Shown: piece after piece, positions 7,510-15,130 of the stretch
Layout: each line of letters opens with the position of its first letter
Numbering within the stretch: position 1 is the first letter of the stretch
Assembly: GCA_019232985.1 (NCBI GenBank)
Contig: JAFAMW010000003.1
Location: forward strand, 1 to 24,296
Reading direction: 5' to 3'
Origin: Roseateles sp.
GTDB lineage: Bacteria > Pseudomonadota > Gammaproteobacteria > Burkholderiales > Burkholderiaceae
DNA length: 24,296 bases
Made by a program: the position numbers and the translations under genes
Notes under the pieces: model-generated
The model's database searches: none
What the model saw: only the letters and a program-made list of their open reading frames with translations
What the model was told of the DNA's origin: nothing

Positions 7510-7523
7510 GCAGTGTGCTGCAA
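7508..7523. repeat. Perfect 6-4-6 inverted repeat
   Basis: TTGCAG-TGTG-CTGCAA has perfectly complementary 6-bp arms around 4 bases. It shares two bases with the end of the preceding palindrome. It could be a regulator half-site pair or an RNA hairpin. Confidence 0.5.
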
Positions 7524-7529
7524 GGCCTG

Positions 7530-7567
7530 ACGGCGCCGCAGCGCGCCCGCGCGCCCGGCGGCGCCGT
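7530..7567. repeat. Strong GC-rich hairpin
   Basis: ACGGCGCCG (7530-7538) pairs perfectly with CGGCGCCGT (7559-7567). One further C-G pair continues inward, and the GC-rich loop can pair with itself. It has no T-run, so it is not a standard intrinsic terminator. Confidence 0.55.
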
Positions 7568-7581
7568 GACGCCGCTGAACT

Positions 7582-7599
7582 TGTCGATTAGCATCGACA
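7582..7599. repeat. Perfect 7-4-7 inverted repeat
   Basis: TGTCGAT-TAGC-ATCGACA has fully complementary 7-bp arms. It is located 53 bases before the hybrid kinase start codon. The spacing suits either a dimeric repressor or activator site, or a leader hairpin. Confidence 0.55.
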
Positions 7600-7600
7600 T

Positions 7601-7636
7601 CGCGCAAACCGCTTGTTGCTTTCTGTCGTTTGCGCG
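7601..7636. repeat. Perfect 9-bp stem with 18-base loop before the kinase start
   Basis: CGCGCAAAC (7601-7609) pairs perfectly with GTTTGCGCG (7628-7636) around an 18-base T-rich loop. The 3' arm ends one base before the AGGGA-like sequence that precedes the ATG at 7652. In RNA it could therefore affect ribosome access. Confidence 0.5.
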
Positions 7637-7651
7637 CAGGGATGCCAGAGC

Positions 7652-10600
7652 ATGAACGAAACGACAAGCTGGCCGCACAGAAGTGCATGGATCCTGGGAA
7701 CCTTGGCCTGTGGCCTGCTGCTCAGCGGCGGCGCGGCGCGCTGGCAGGAGCGGGCGAACCAGGCGCAGGCCGCCGCCGCGCTGCAGGCGGCCAGCGACCG
7801 CGCGACCGAGCTGTTGCTGCGGCGCGTCGAACTCTACGAATACGGCCTGCGCGGGGCGCGCGGGGCGATCCAGACGGCCGGCCCCGAGCGGCTCAACCAC
7901 GCGCTGTTCCGGCGCTATACGAGCTCGCGCGACATCGACCGGGAGTTTCCAGGCGCCTACGGCTTCGGCTTCATCGAGCGCGTGCCGCGCGCGCGCGAGG
8001 TGGAGTTCCTGCGCCGCCAGCGCGCCGACGGCCTGCCCGACTTCGCGATCCGCGAGCTCGGCGCCAACGACGGCGACCGCTACGTGGTCGACTACGTCGA
8101 GCCGCAGGCCCAGAACGCGGCCGCGCTGGGGCTCGACATCGCGTCGCAGGCGATGCGCCGGGCGGCCGCGCTGGCCGCGATGCGCAGCGGCCAGGCCACG
8201 GCGACGGGCCCGATCACGCTCGTGCAGGGGCACGGCGAGCAGGCGCGCGGCATGCTCGTGCTGCTGCCGGTCTACGCGAGCAGCCAGCTGCCCGCCGACC
8301 CGGCCCGGCGCGAGGCCGAGCTATGGGGCTGGGCCTACACGGCGGTCTCCTTCGCCGCCGAGACGGCCGACATCCTGAGCCACGACGACGGCCTGTCGAT
8401 GTCGGCCGTCGACGTCGACGCCGCCGGCCACGGCGAGTTCCTGTTCGGCACTGAGTACCTCGGCGAGCCGCTGCTGGGCCGCGACGTGGTCGTGCCGATC
8501 TTCGGCCGGCAATGGCGGGTCAGCTACGCGGCCAGCGAGGCGTTCATCGCGAACCTGCACCAGCTCGCCCCGCAAAGCGTGTTCGCGGTCGGCGCGCTCG
8601 CGAGCCTGCTGCTCGCGGGGCTCGTCGCGCTGTACCGCGTCGGCCGCGACCGCGCGCGCCAGGCCGACGTGCAGCGCGCGCGGCTCGCGAGCGTCGTCGC
8701 GTCGTCGGCCGACGCCATCGTCGGCCAGGACCCGCAGGGCCGCGTCGTGTTCTGGAACGCCGCGGCCGAGAAGCTGTTCGGCTACCGCGCCGACGAGGCG
8801 ATCGGGCGTCCGGTCGCCGAGCTGATCCTGATCCCCGAGCGGCGCGGCGAGGACGCCGAGCTCATCGCCAAGGTGCTCGCGGGCCGCACGATGCCGACCT
8901 ACGAGACGGTACGCTGGACGCGCGACGGCGAAGCCGTCGAGGTGTCGATCAGCGCCGGGCCGATCCGCGCCGCAGACGGCGAGATCATCGGTGTCGGCAA
9001 GGTGGTCCGCGACATCCGCAGCCGCATCGCATGGGAGAAGCAGCTCGTCGAGTTCAACCAGCGCCTCGAGGAGCAGGTGCAACGGCGCACCGAGGAGCTC
9101 GAGCGCGCGCACCACGACCTGCGCACGGTCATGGACGCCCTGCCCTCGCTGATCGGCTACTGGGACAAGGACCTGCGCAACCGCGTCGCGAACGCGGCCT
9201 ACGCGGCCTGGTTCGGCGTCGCGGCGCGCGACCTGCACGGCCGGCACCTGAAGGACCTGCTCGGCCCCGAGCTGTTCGAGCTGAACCGGCCCTATGTCGA
9301 GGGCGCGCTGCGCGGCGAGGCGCAGACCTTCGAGCGCTCGCTCAAATGGCCCGACGGCCAGGGCGACCGCCATTCGCTCGCCCACTACATGCCCGACGCG
9401 GTGAACGGCGAGGTGCGCGGCTTCTACGTGATCGTGCACGACGTGACCGAGCTCGTCGCGAGCCGCCGCGCGCTCGCGAACGAGCGCCAGCGCCTCGAGA
9501 ACGTCATCGACGGCACGCTCGCCGGCACCTGGGCGTGGAATATCGAGAGCGGCGAATGCCGCTTCAACGAGCGCTGGGCAGGCATGCTCGGCTACACGCT
9601 GCGCGAGCTCGAGCCGCACCGCATCGCGACCTGGCGCGACCTCGTCCACCCGGACGACCTCGCGACGGCCGAGGCCGGCATCGCGCGCCATCTGCACGGT
9701 GAAGAAGCGACCTATCAGGTCGAGATCCGCCTGCAGCACAAGAACGGCTCGTGGGTCTGGGTGATGTCGCGCGGCCGGCTGTTCACGCGCACGCCGGACG
9801 GCGAGCCCGAGTGGATGTACGGCACCCACCTCGACATCAACACGCTCAAGCACAACGAGGAGGCGCTGCGCGCGGCGAGCCAGGCGGCCGAGGCCGCGAG
9901 CCAGGCCAAGGGCCGCTTCCTCGCGAACATGAGCCACGAGATCCGCACGCCGCTGAACGCGATCATCGGCATCGGCGAGCTGCTGCTCGACAGCGAGCTC
10001 GACCCCGACACCCTGCAGCTCACGCGCAAGCTGCAGCTCGCCGGGCGCTCGCTGCTCGGCGTCGTCGACAACGTGCTCGACCTGTCGCGCATCGAGTCGG
10101 GCGAGCTCGCGATGGAGCGCATCGGCTTCGCGCCGCCGCGCCTCGTCGCCGAGGTCCACGAGCTGTTCCAGACCCAGGCCGCGGCGAAGGGCCTGAAGCT
10201 GCTGCTGCGCGGCGTCGAGACCCTGCCCGCCTGGGCGCTCGGCGACCCCCAGCGCCTGCGCCAGGTGCTGACCAACCTGCTCAACAACGCGCTGAAGTTC
10301 ACGAGCGAGGGCTCGGTCACGCTCGCCGCCGAGCGCGTCGACGACGCGGCCGACCCCGGCCTCGCGATCGTGCGCTGGACCGTCACGGACACCGGCTGCG
10401 GCATGGCACCCGAGGTGCTCGAGCGGCTGTTCCAGCCCTTCGTGCAGGCCGACGCGTCGACGACGCGGCGCTTCGGCGGCTCGGGCCTGGGCCTCGCCAT
10501 CGTGCGCGAGCTCGTCCAGCTGATGGGCGGCGAGGTCGGCGTCGCGAGCGAGCCCGGCGCCGGCAGCAGCTTCTGGGTCCGCACGCCGCTCGCGGTCGCC

Positions 10601-12094
10601 GACCACGCGGCCGACGACCCCGACGCGCTCGAGGCCATCGTCGTCGACGACGTCGCGCTCGACCGCGAGCAGATCTCGGCGATGTGCCGCGGCTTCGGCT
10701 GGCGCGCCGTCGAGCTCGGCTCGGGCGAGGCCCTGCTCGAGCTGATGCGCGGGCGCGCCGCGCAGGGCGCGCGCCTGCCCGACGTGCTGCTCATCGACTG
10801 GCGCATGCCGGGCCTCGACGGCCTGCAATGCCTCGAGCGGCTCAAGGACGAGCTCGGCGAGCGCCAGCCGGCCGCGCTGATCACCTCGGCCTACGAGCGC
10901 GCCCAGGCCGAGGCGCAGGCGCTCAAGCAGGTCGTCGACGACGTGCTGATCAAGCCGGTCCACGCGTCCGAGCTGTTCAACGCGGTCAACCATGCGGTCG
11001 TCGCGCATTCGGGCCGGCTCGACCAGGTGCTGAGCACGACGCGGCTCAACGGCGCGGGCACGCGCTGGCTGGTCGGCCAGCGCCTGCTCGTCGTCGACGA
11101 CAGCGAAATCAACCTCGAGGTCGCGCGCCGCCTGCTCGAACGCCAGGGCGCGCAGGTGACGACGGCCGGCGACGGCGTCGAGGCGCTCGAGCGCCTGGCC
11201 GAATCGCCCCGGGCCTTCGACCTCGTGCTGATGGACGCCCAGATGCCGCGCATGGACGGCTTCGAGGCGACGCGCCGCCTGCGCAGCGAGCTCGGCCTGA
11301 CCGGGCTGCCGGTGTTCGCGCTGACGGCCGGCGCGCTCGCCGAGGAGCGCCGCCGCGCGCTCGACGCCGGCATGACCGGCTTCCTGACCAAGCCGCTCGA
11401 CACCGAGCTGCTCGTGCGCACGGTGCGCGCCGAGATCGAGAAGGCGCGGGGCCGCTCGCTGCCGGTCGAGTCGCAGCCCGACGCCGTGGCGCCGCCGCAC
11501 TGGCCCGAGATCGCCGGCGTCGACACGCGCGAGGCGATGGACCGCACCGGCGGCGACGCGCGCTTCTTCGTGCTGATGCTCGAGCGCATGCTCGGCGACT
11601 ACGACGCGGCGGCCTGGCTCGCGCAGCGCGTCGAGACCTTCGAGGCCGAGCGCCAGTCGTTCAGCGCGCGCATGCACAAGCTGCGCGGCTCGTCGGGCGC
11701 GCTCGGGGCGCGCGAGGTCCACGAGCGCGCCGGCGCGGCCGAGGTCGCGCTGCGCGGCGGCGTCGCGGCCGACGAGGCGCTCGCGCAGGTCCACGCGGTC
11801 GCCGCGTCGCTGCTGCGCCTGGCCGAGGCCGCGGCGCCCGTGATCGTCGCGCAGCGACTCGCGCGCCGCGGCGGCGGCGTGCCGGCCGAGCCGCTCGCGG
11901 ACGAGGAGATCGAAGTCTTCGTCGAGCTGCTGACGAGCCGCGACCTTGCCGCGCTCGACTGGATGAACGAGCATTCGGCGCAGCTCGCTGCGAGCGTGCC
12001 TGCCGAGATCTTCGACGAGCTCGAGCGCGTCGTCGGCACGCTCGACTTCGACGCGGCGCTGCAGCTGCTGGCCGCGCGGCCGGCAACCGCATAG
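7652..12094 (+). CDS. Hybrid sensor histidine kinase (CHASE-PAS-PAS-PAS-HisKA-HATPase-REC-REC-HPt)
   Basis: The product is 1480 residues. A membrane helix (12-28) and a second (about 309-327) flank a periplasmic CHASE domain (FPGAYGFGFIERVPR, RRQRADGLPDFAI). Three PAS domains follow at about 342-455, 488-600 and 612-735; a coiled coil at 460-488 joins the first two. The kinase core has the H box FLANMSHEIRTPLN (His762) and an HATPase with N box LTNLLNNALKF, DTGCGM and GGSGLGLAI. Receiver 1 (about 993-1115) has Asp1049 in LLIDWRMPG. Receiver 2 (about 1143-1265) has Asp1195 in LVLMDAQMP. The HPt domain has His1342 in MHKLRGSSGALGA. All phosphorelay residues are present, and no DNA-binding or enzymatic output domain is fused. 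The ATG at 7652 starts just before the first helix; its ribosome site is weak (AGGGA). The two receivers and HPt suggest a phosphorelay passing to an unlinked regulator. Confidence 0.93.
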   Translation: MNETTSWPHRSAWILGTLACGLLLSGGAARWQERANQAQAAAALQAASDRATELLLRRVELYEYGLRGARGAIQTAGPERLNHALFRRYTSSRDIDREFPGAYGFGFIERVPRAREVEFLRRQRADGLPDFAIRELGANDGDRYVVDYVEPQAQNAAALGLDIASQAMRRAAALAAMRSGQATATGPITLVQGHGEQARGMLVLLPVYASSQLPADPARREAELWGWAYTAVSFAAETADILSHDDGLSMSAVDVDAAGHGEFLFGTEYLGEPLLGRDVVVPIFGRQWRVSYAASEAFIANLHQLAPQSVFAVGALASLLLAGLVALYRVGRDRARQADVQRARLASVVASSADAIVGQDPQGRVVFWNAAAEKLFGYRADEAIGRPVAELILIPERRGEDAELIAKVLAGRTMPTYETVRWTRDGEAVEVSISAGPIRAADGEIIGVGKVVRDIRSRIAWEKQLVEFNQRLEEQVQRRTEELERAHHDLRTVMDALPSLIGYWDKDLRNRVANAAYAAWFGVAARDLHGRHLKDLLGPELFELNRPYVEGALRGEAQTFERSLKWPDGQGDRHSLAHYMPDAVNGEVRGFYVIVHDVTELVASRRALANERQRLENVIDGTLAGTWAWNIESGECRFNERWAGMLGYTLRELEPHRIATWRDLVHPDDLATAEAGIARHLHGEEATYQVEIRLQHKNGSWVWVMSRGRLFTRTPDGEPEWMYGTHLDINTLKHNEEALRAASQAAEAASQAKGRFLANMSHEIRTPLNAIIGIGELLLDSELDPDTLQLTRKLQLAGRSLLGVVDNVLDLSRIESGELAMERIGFAPPRLVAEVHELFQTQAAAKGLKLLLRGVETLPAWALGDPQRLRQVLTNLLNNALKFTSEGSVTLAAERVDDAADPGLAIVRWTVTDTGCGMAPEVLERLFQPFVQADASTTRRFGGSGLGLAIVRELVQLMGGEVGVASEPGAGSSFWVRTPLAVADHAADDPDALEAIVVDDVALDREQISAMCRGFGWRAVELGSGEALLELMRGRAAQGARLPDVLLIDWRMPGLDGLQCLERLKDELGERQPAALITSAYERAQAEAQALKQVVDDVLIKPVHASELFNAVNHAVVAHSGRLDQVLSTTRLNGAGTRWLVGQRLLVVDDSEINLEVARRLLERQGAQVTTAGDGVEALERLAESPRAFDLVLMDAQMPRMDGFEATRRLRSELGLTGLPVFALTAGALAEERRRALDAGMTGFLTKPLDTELLVRTVRAEIEKARGRSLPVESQPDAVAPPHWPEIAGVDTREAMDRTGGDARFFVLMLERMLGDYDAAAWLAQRVETFEAERQSFSARMHKLRGSSGALGAREVHERAGAAEVALRGGVAADEALAQVHAVAASLLRLAEAAAPVIVAQRLARRGGGVPAEPLADEEIEVFVELLTSRDLAALDWMNEHSAQLAASVPAEIFDELERVVGTLDFDAALQLLAARPATA

Positions 12095-12108
12095 GCGGCT
12101 TGGGCGGC

Positions 12109-13059
12109 TCAGGCAGGCCGGGCGGTCGGCCCGACCGCGACGCGCGCCTCGAGGCTTTCGATCGGGTGGCCGGCGCGCGTCCAGGCCTCGAGGCCGCCGG
12201 CGAGCACGCGCGCCCTGCGGCCGCGCTTGGCGAGCAACTGCGCGGCGCGGACCGCCGACGCGTCGTTCGGGCAGTCGCAGTAGGTGATGACCTCGGCGTC
12301 CGCGGGCCAGTCCGCGAACGCGGCCGCCTCGAGCGCGGCGAGGTCGATATTCAGCGCGCCCGGCAGGCGCTGCGCCGGGCCGTCGCGCAGCGCGAGCGCG
12401 CGCACGTCGACGATCACCGGCCGCACGCCCGCCACGATCAGGCCGGCGAGCTCGCCCGGCTCGATTCGCTCGAAGCGCGCGAGTTCGCGCGCGGCGCGAC
12501 GGCGCTCGCGCCCGCGCCAGGCGACGTAGGCCGCGAGCAGGCCCACGACGACGAGCACCGCGACGCCGCCGAGCGCGCGCAGGGTGTCGAGCAGCCAGCG
12601 GATCTGCGCCTCGAACAGCAGGCCCGCGGCGAGGCCGGCGAGCACCCACAGCAGCGCGCCGAGCGTGCTGAAAAGCAGGAAAGACCGCGCGCGCATCCCG
12701 AGCGCGCCGGCCAGCGGCGGCGCGAGGATCGACAGCCCGGGAACGAAATTGGCGACGACGAGGGTCAGCGCGCCGCGCCGCGCGAAGCTCAGCTCGTTCT
12801 TGCGGATGCAGGTGTCGGGCGAGATCGAGATCCAGCACAGCAGCGCGAGCACGCGCCGCCCGAGCCGGCGGCCGGCCGCGTACCAGACGCTGGCCGCGAC
12901 CACCGAGGCCGCCGTCGCGGTGCCGAACGCCTCGACGCCGAGCCAGGCGTCGCCGGCCGCCGCGGCGCCTGCGAGCAGCAGCACGGGCAGCGCCGGGACC
13001 GGCGCGCCGATCGCGGAAAGGAAGGTCACGACGAAGACGGTGGCGAGGTCGGCTTGCAT
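12109..13059 (-). CDS. DedA family membrane protein fused to a rhodanese domain
   Basis: The product is 316 residues. Residues 1 to about 190 form a DedA/VTT domain: FLSAIGAPVPALPVLLLAGA at the N-terminus, CWISISPDTCIRKNELSFARRG, then VVANFVPGLSILAPPLAGALGM, which is the family's F-x-PG signature, and two further helices. Residues about 205-305 are a rhodanese domain with VIVDVRALALRD, LPGALNIDL and YCDCPNDASAVRAAQLL, then VLAGGLEAW. The second Cys of YCDCPND is at the usual active-site place, but the loop is not the canonical CxxGxR. DedA proteins are linked to undecaprenyl-phosphate or phospholipid translocation and to membrane potential; the role of the cytoplasmic rhodanese is unknown. 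The ATG at 13059 lies 10 bases after the DUF2252 stop, so they are probably cotranscribed. It converges on the kinase gene. Confidence 0.88.
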   Translation of the reverse strand: MQADLATVFVVTFLSAIGAPVPALPVLLLAGAAAAGDAWLGVEAFGTATAASVVAASVWYAAGRRLGRRVLALLCWISISPDTCIRKNELSFARRGALTLVVANFVPGLSILAPPLAGALGMRARSFLLFSTLGALLWVLAGLAAGLLFEAQIRWLLDTLRALGGVAVLVVVGLLAAYVAWRGRERRRAARELARFERIEPGELAGLIVAGVRPVIVDVRALALRDGPAQRLPGALNIDLAALEAAAFADWPADAEVITYCDCPNDASAVRAAQLLAKRGRRARVLAGGLEAWTRAGHPIESLEARVAVGPTARPA

Positions 13060-13069
13060 GTGGACTCGA

Positions 13070-14281
13070 TTAGCCGGCCAGCCTGCCCGCGTCGTAGGCG
13101 CTCGCGAACACCTCGAAGTCGGCCTTGACCTGGCGCGCGACGTCCTTCGCGGCGGCGAGCATCGGCGCGCGCCACGCGTCGATCGCGGCGCCGAATGCAA
13201 TGAACTCGTCGGCGATCGCCGAGCCCTCGCGGCCGCTCGAGCGCAGGTGCGCCGAGGCCATCGCGCCGGCCATCGTGCGGATCGCGCCGCGGATGCCGCT
13301 GAAGCCGGCCGCGGGCGCGCACAGGCTCACGCGGTCCTCGCTCGGCAGCAGGCCGCGCAGGATGTAGGAGCAGCCCTGCCAGTCGATCGGCTGCAGGAAG
13401 GCCATCGACACCGCCTGCATGCGCCGCTGCAGCGCGACGACGCGCGCCGCCTCGCTGTGCCAGGCCGGTTGGCGGATCGTCAGGTGCTGCTGCGGCGCCG
13501 ACGGCATCGCCTGCTTGAGGTCGAGCAGGTAATTGTTGTCGGGCGAGCCCTTGCCGCGCACGAGCACGATGAAGCGGTCGACGCCGAGGCTGCCGGTGCC
13601 GGCGATGCGGCGCGCGACGTCGAGCACGTCGTAGAAGGCCGGGTCGGGCGCCTGGCGCGCGACCCCGCTGATCAGCGCCTCGACGGCCGCGCGCTGCTTC
13701 TTGCTCGCGGCGAGCGCGTGCTTGCCGTCGCAGCGGATCGTGCGGTGCTTGCCTTCGAGCACCGTGCGCCGGTCGAGGAACTCGGGGCGCGTGCGGTTGC
13801 TGACGTCGTCGAGCAGCGAGCGGACCAGCCCGTCGGTCGTGTCGCGCTCGACCCAGCCGGCCTTGCCGCCCGCGAGCACCGCGGCGTAGGCGTCGAGGAA
13901 CTCCTCGCACAGCTGCCCGGCCTGCTCGGGCGTGGCCTTGACCGCGGCGTCGGCGACGAGCACCGACGCGAGAAAGCGCACGAGGTCCCAGGTGACCGGG
14001 GCGAGCGTGGCCTCGTCGAAGTCGTTGATGTCGAAATACGCGAGCCGGTTGTCGCCCTTGTAGCTGCCGAAGTTCTCGAGGTGCGCGTCGCCGCAGATCC
14101 AGGCATGCGGCGCGGCGTCGTTCGCGAACGGCCCGGCATGCGGCAGGCGGTCGTAGAACAGGTGGGCGCTGCCGCGCAGGAAGCCGAAGGCGCTCGCGCG
14201 CATGCGCGCGAACTTCATCGGCAGGCGGTCGGGGTCGCGGCCCTGGTTGAACGCGACCACGGATTTGACGACGTCGATCAT
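13070..14281 (-). CDS. DUF2252 family protein
   Basis: The product is 403 residues and soluble, matching DUF2252 over nearly its whole length. Typical landmarks are MRASAFGFLRGSAHLFY near the N-terminus, then WICGDAHLENFGSY and LAYFDINDFDEA, where the HxxN and DxxDFD residues resemble an aminoglycoside-phosphotransferase or kinase-like active site. Further on are RIAGTGSLGVDRFIVLVRGKG and YLLDLKQAMPSA, with a C-terminal SYILRGLLPSEDRV. The activity is not established in this family; a kinase-like fold is inferred from the motifs. GAGGAG lies six bases before the ATG at 14281, which fixes the start. It sits 20 bases after MgtC and 10 bases before DedA-rhodanese on the same strand, suggesting one transcription unit. 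Confidence 0.9.
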   Translation of the reverse strand: MIDVVKSVVAFNQGRDPDRLPMKFARMRASAFGFLRGSAHLFYDRLPHAGPFANDAAPHAWICGDAHLENFGSYKGDNRLAYFDINDFDEATLAPVTWDLVRFLASVLVADAAVKATPEQAGQLCEEFLDAYAAVLAGGKAGWVERDTTDGLVRSLLDDVSNRTRPEFLDRRTVLEGKHRTIRCDGKHALAASKKQRAAVEALISGVARQAPDPAFYDVLDVARRIAGTGSLGVDRFIVLVRGKGSPDNNYLLDLKQAMPSAPQQHLTIRQPAWHSEAARVVALQRRMQAVSMAFLQPIDWQGCSYILRGLLPSEDRVSLCAPAAGFSGIRGAIRTMAGAMASAHLRSSGREGSAIADEFIAFGAAIDAWRAPMLAAAKDVARQVKADFEVFASAYDAGRLAG

Positions 14282-14301
14282 GTGTGCTCCTCGAGTGCGG
14301 C

Positions 14302-15051
14302 TCAATTGCGGGTATGGGCGAGCTGGTAGCTGTCGATGCGCTCGTCGGCGCCGAGCATCTGCGCGAGCTGGGTCAGCGGCGCGTGGGCGTCGCGGTTCAC
14401 GCAGGTCGCGACGAAGTGCCACTCGACGAGGCCTTCCTTCATGCCGATCGACAGCGAGCCTTCGGCGATCCGGTAGCCGCGCTCGACGACCGCGTGCTCG
14501 AGCGAGCCCTGCGCGGGCGTCGCGCCGCGGCGGAAGCGGATGGCGACGGCGACGCCCTGGTGCGCGGGCAGCCAGCGCTCGAGGCGCTGGACCCACATCA
14601 TGCACAACACCGACAGCCCGGCGAGCAGCACCGCCGCGCCGTAGAAGCCGACGCCGACGAGCACGCCGATCACGCAGGACGACCAGACCGACGCGGCCGT
14701 GGTCAGGCCGCGGATATTGTGGTCGTCCTTCATGATCAGGCCGGCGCCGAGGAAGCCGACGCCGGTCACGATGCCCTGCACGACGCGCGTCGGGTCGACC
14801 GCCGCGACCGTCGCCGCGTGGCCGCCGTACCAGAGCGTCGGGTAGCCGACGAAGGTCGTCAGCGCGGCCGACGCCATGCACACGAGCCCGTAGGTGCGCA
14901 TGCCGACCGCGCGACCGTGGTAGGTGCGCTCGTAGCCGACGACGAGCCCGAGCAGCAGCGCGCCGAGCAGCGTCAGAAAGATCGCCACGTTGGCCGACAC
15001 CTCGGTGGCCGACCAGTACGACGCCAGCATGCTCTTCCAGATTTCGCTCAT
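14302..15051 (-). CDS. MgtC/SapB family membrane protein
   Basis: The product is 249 residues. An N-terminal membrane domain of about 150 residues carries MgtC signatures: LLGLVVGYERTYHGRAVGMRTYGLVCMASA, VVQGIVTGVGFLGAGLIM and IRGLTTAASVWSSCVIGVLVGVGFY. A soluble C-terminal domain of about 85 residues (VAVAIRFRRGATPAQG... to the end) is ACT-like, as in the longer MgtC proteins. MgtC proteins are inner-membrane factors tied to growth at low magnesium and to F1Fo ATPase or potassium homeostasis in some hosts. Which of these applies here cannot be read from sequence. The ATG at 15051 was chosen; GAGGA is very close (two bases) and AAGGA lies ten bases upstream. It is the first gene of a three-gene minus-strand run and is divergent from the MFS gene across 79 bases. 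Confidence 0.9.
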   Translation of the reverse strand: MSEIWKSMLASYWSATEVSANVAIFLTLLGALLLGLVVGYERTYHGRAVGMRTYGLVCMASAALTTFVGYPTLWYGGHAATVAAVDPTRVVQGIVTGVGFLGAGLIMKDDHNIRGLTTAASVWSSCVIGVLVGVGFYGAAVLLAGLSVLCMMWVQRLERWLPAHQGVAVAIRFRRGATPAQGSLEHAVVERGYRIAEGSLSIGMKEGLVEWHFVATCVNRDAHAPLTQLAQMLGADERIDSYQLAHTRN

Positions 15052-15130
15052 CGTCCTCGATTCCTTGTCATGGCGCCGATCGTAGCGGCTGCATCGCGGC
15101 AGATGGTCAAATAGCGGCTTATCCCGCCGT

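Noticed and set aside
12095..12108. Terminator between the convergent kinase and DedA-rhodanese genes
   Set aside because: The 14-base gap holds no stem-loop with a T-run.
8321..12838. A 1505-codon open frame on the minus strand opposite the hybrid kinase
   Set aside because: It mirrors the kinase's codon structure, is Arg/Ala-rich with no recognisable domain, and is a GC-rich antisense shadow.
15052..15130. Promoter hexamers in the mgtC-MFS gap (TTGACC and TACGAT on the minus strand)
   Set aside because: The spacing is about 20 bases and no dyad lies between them, so they fit neither a standard nor a MerR-type promoter well.
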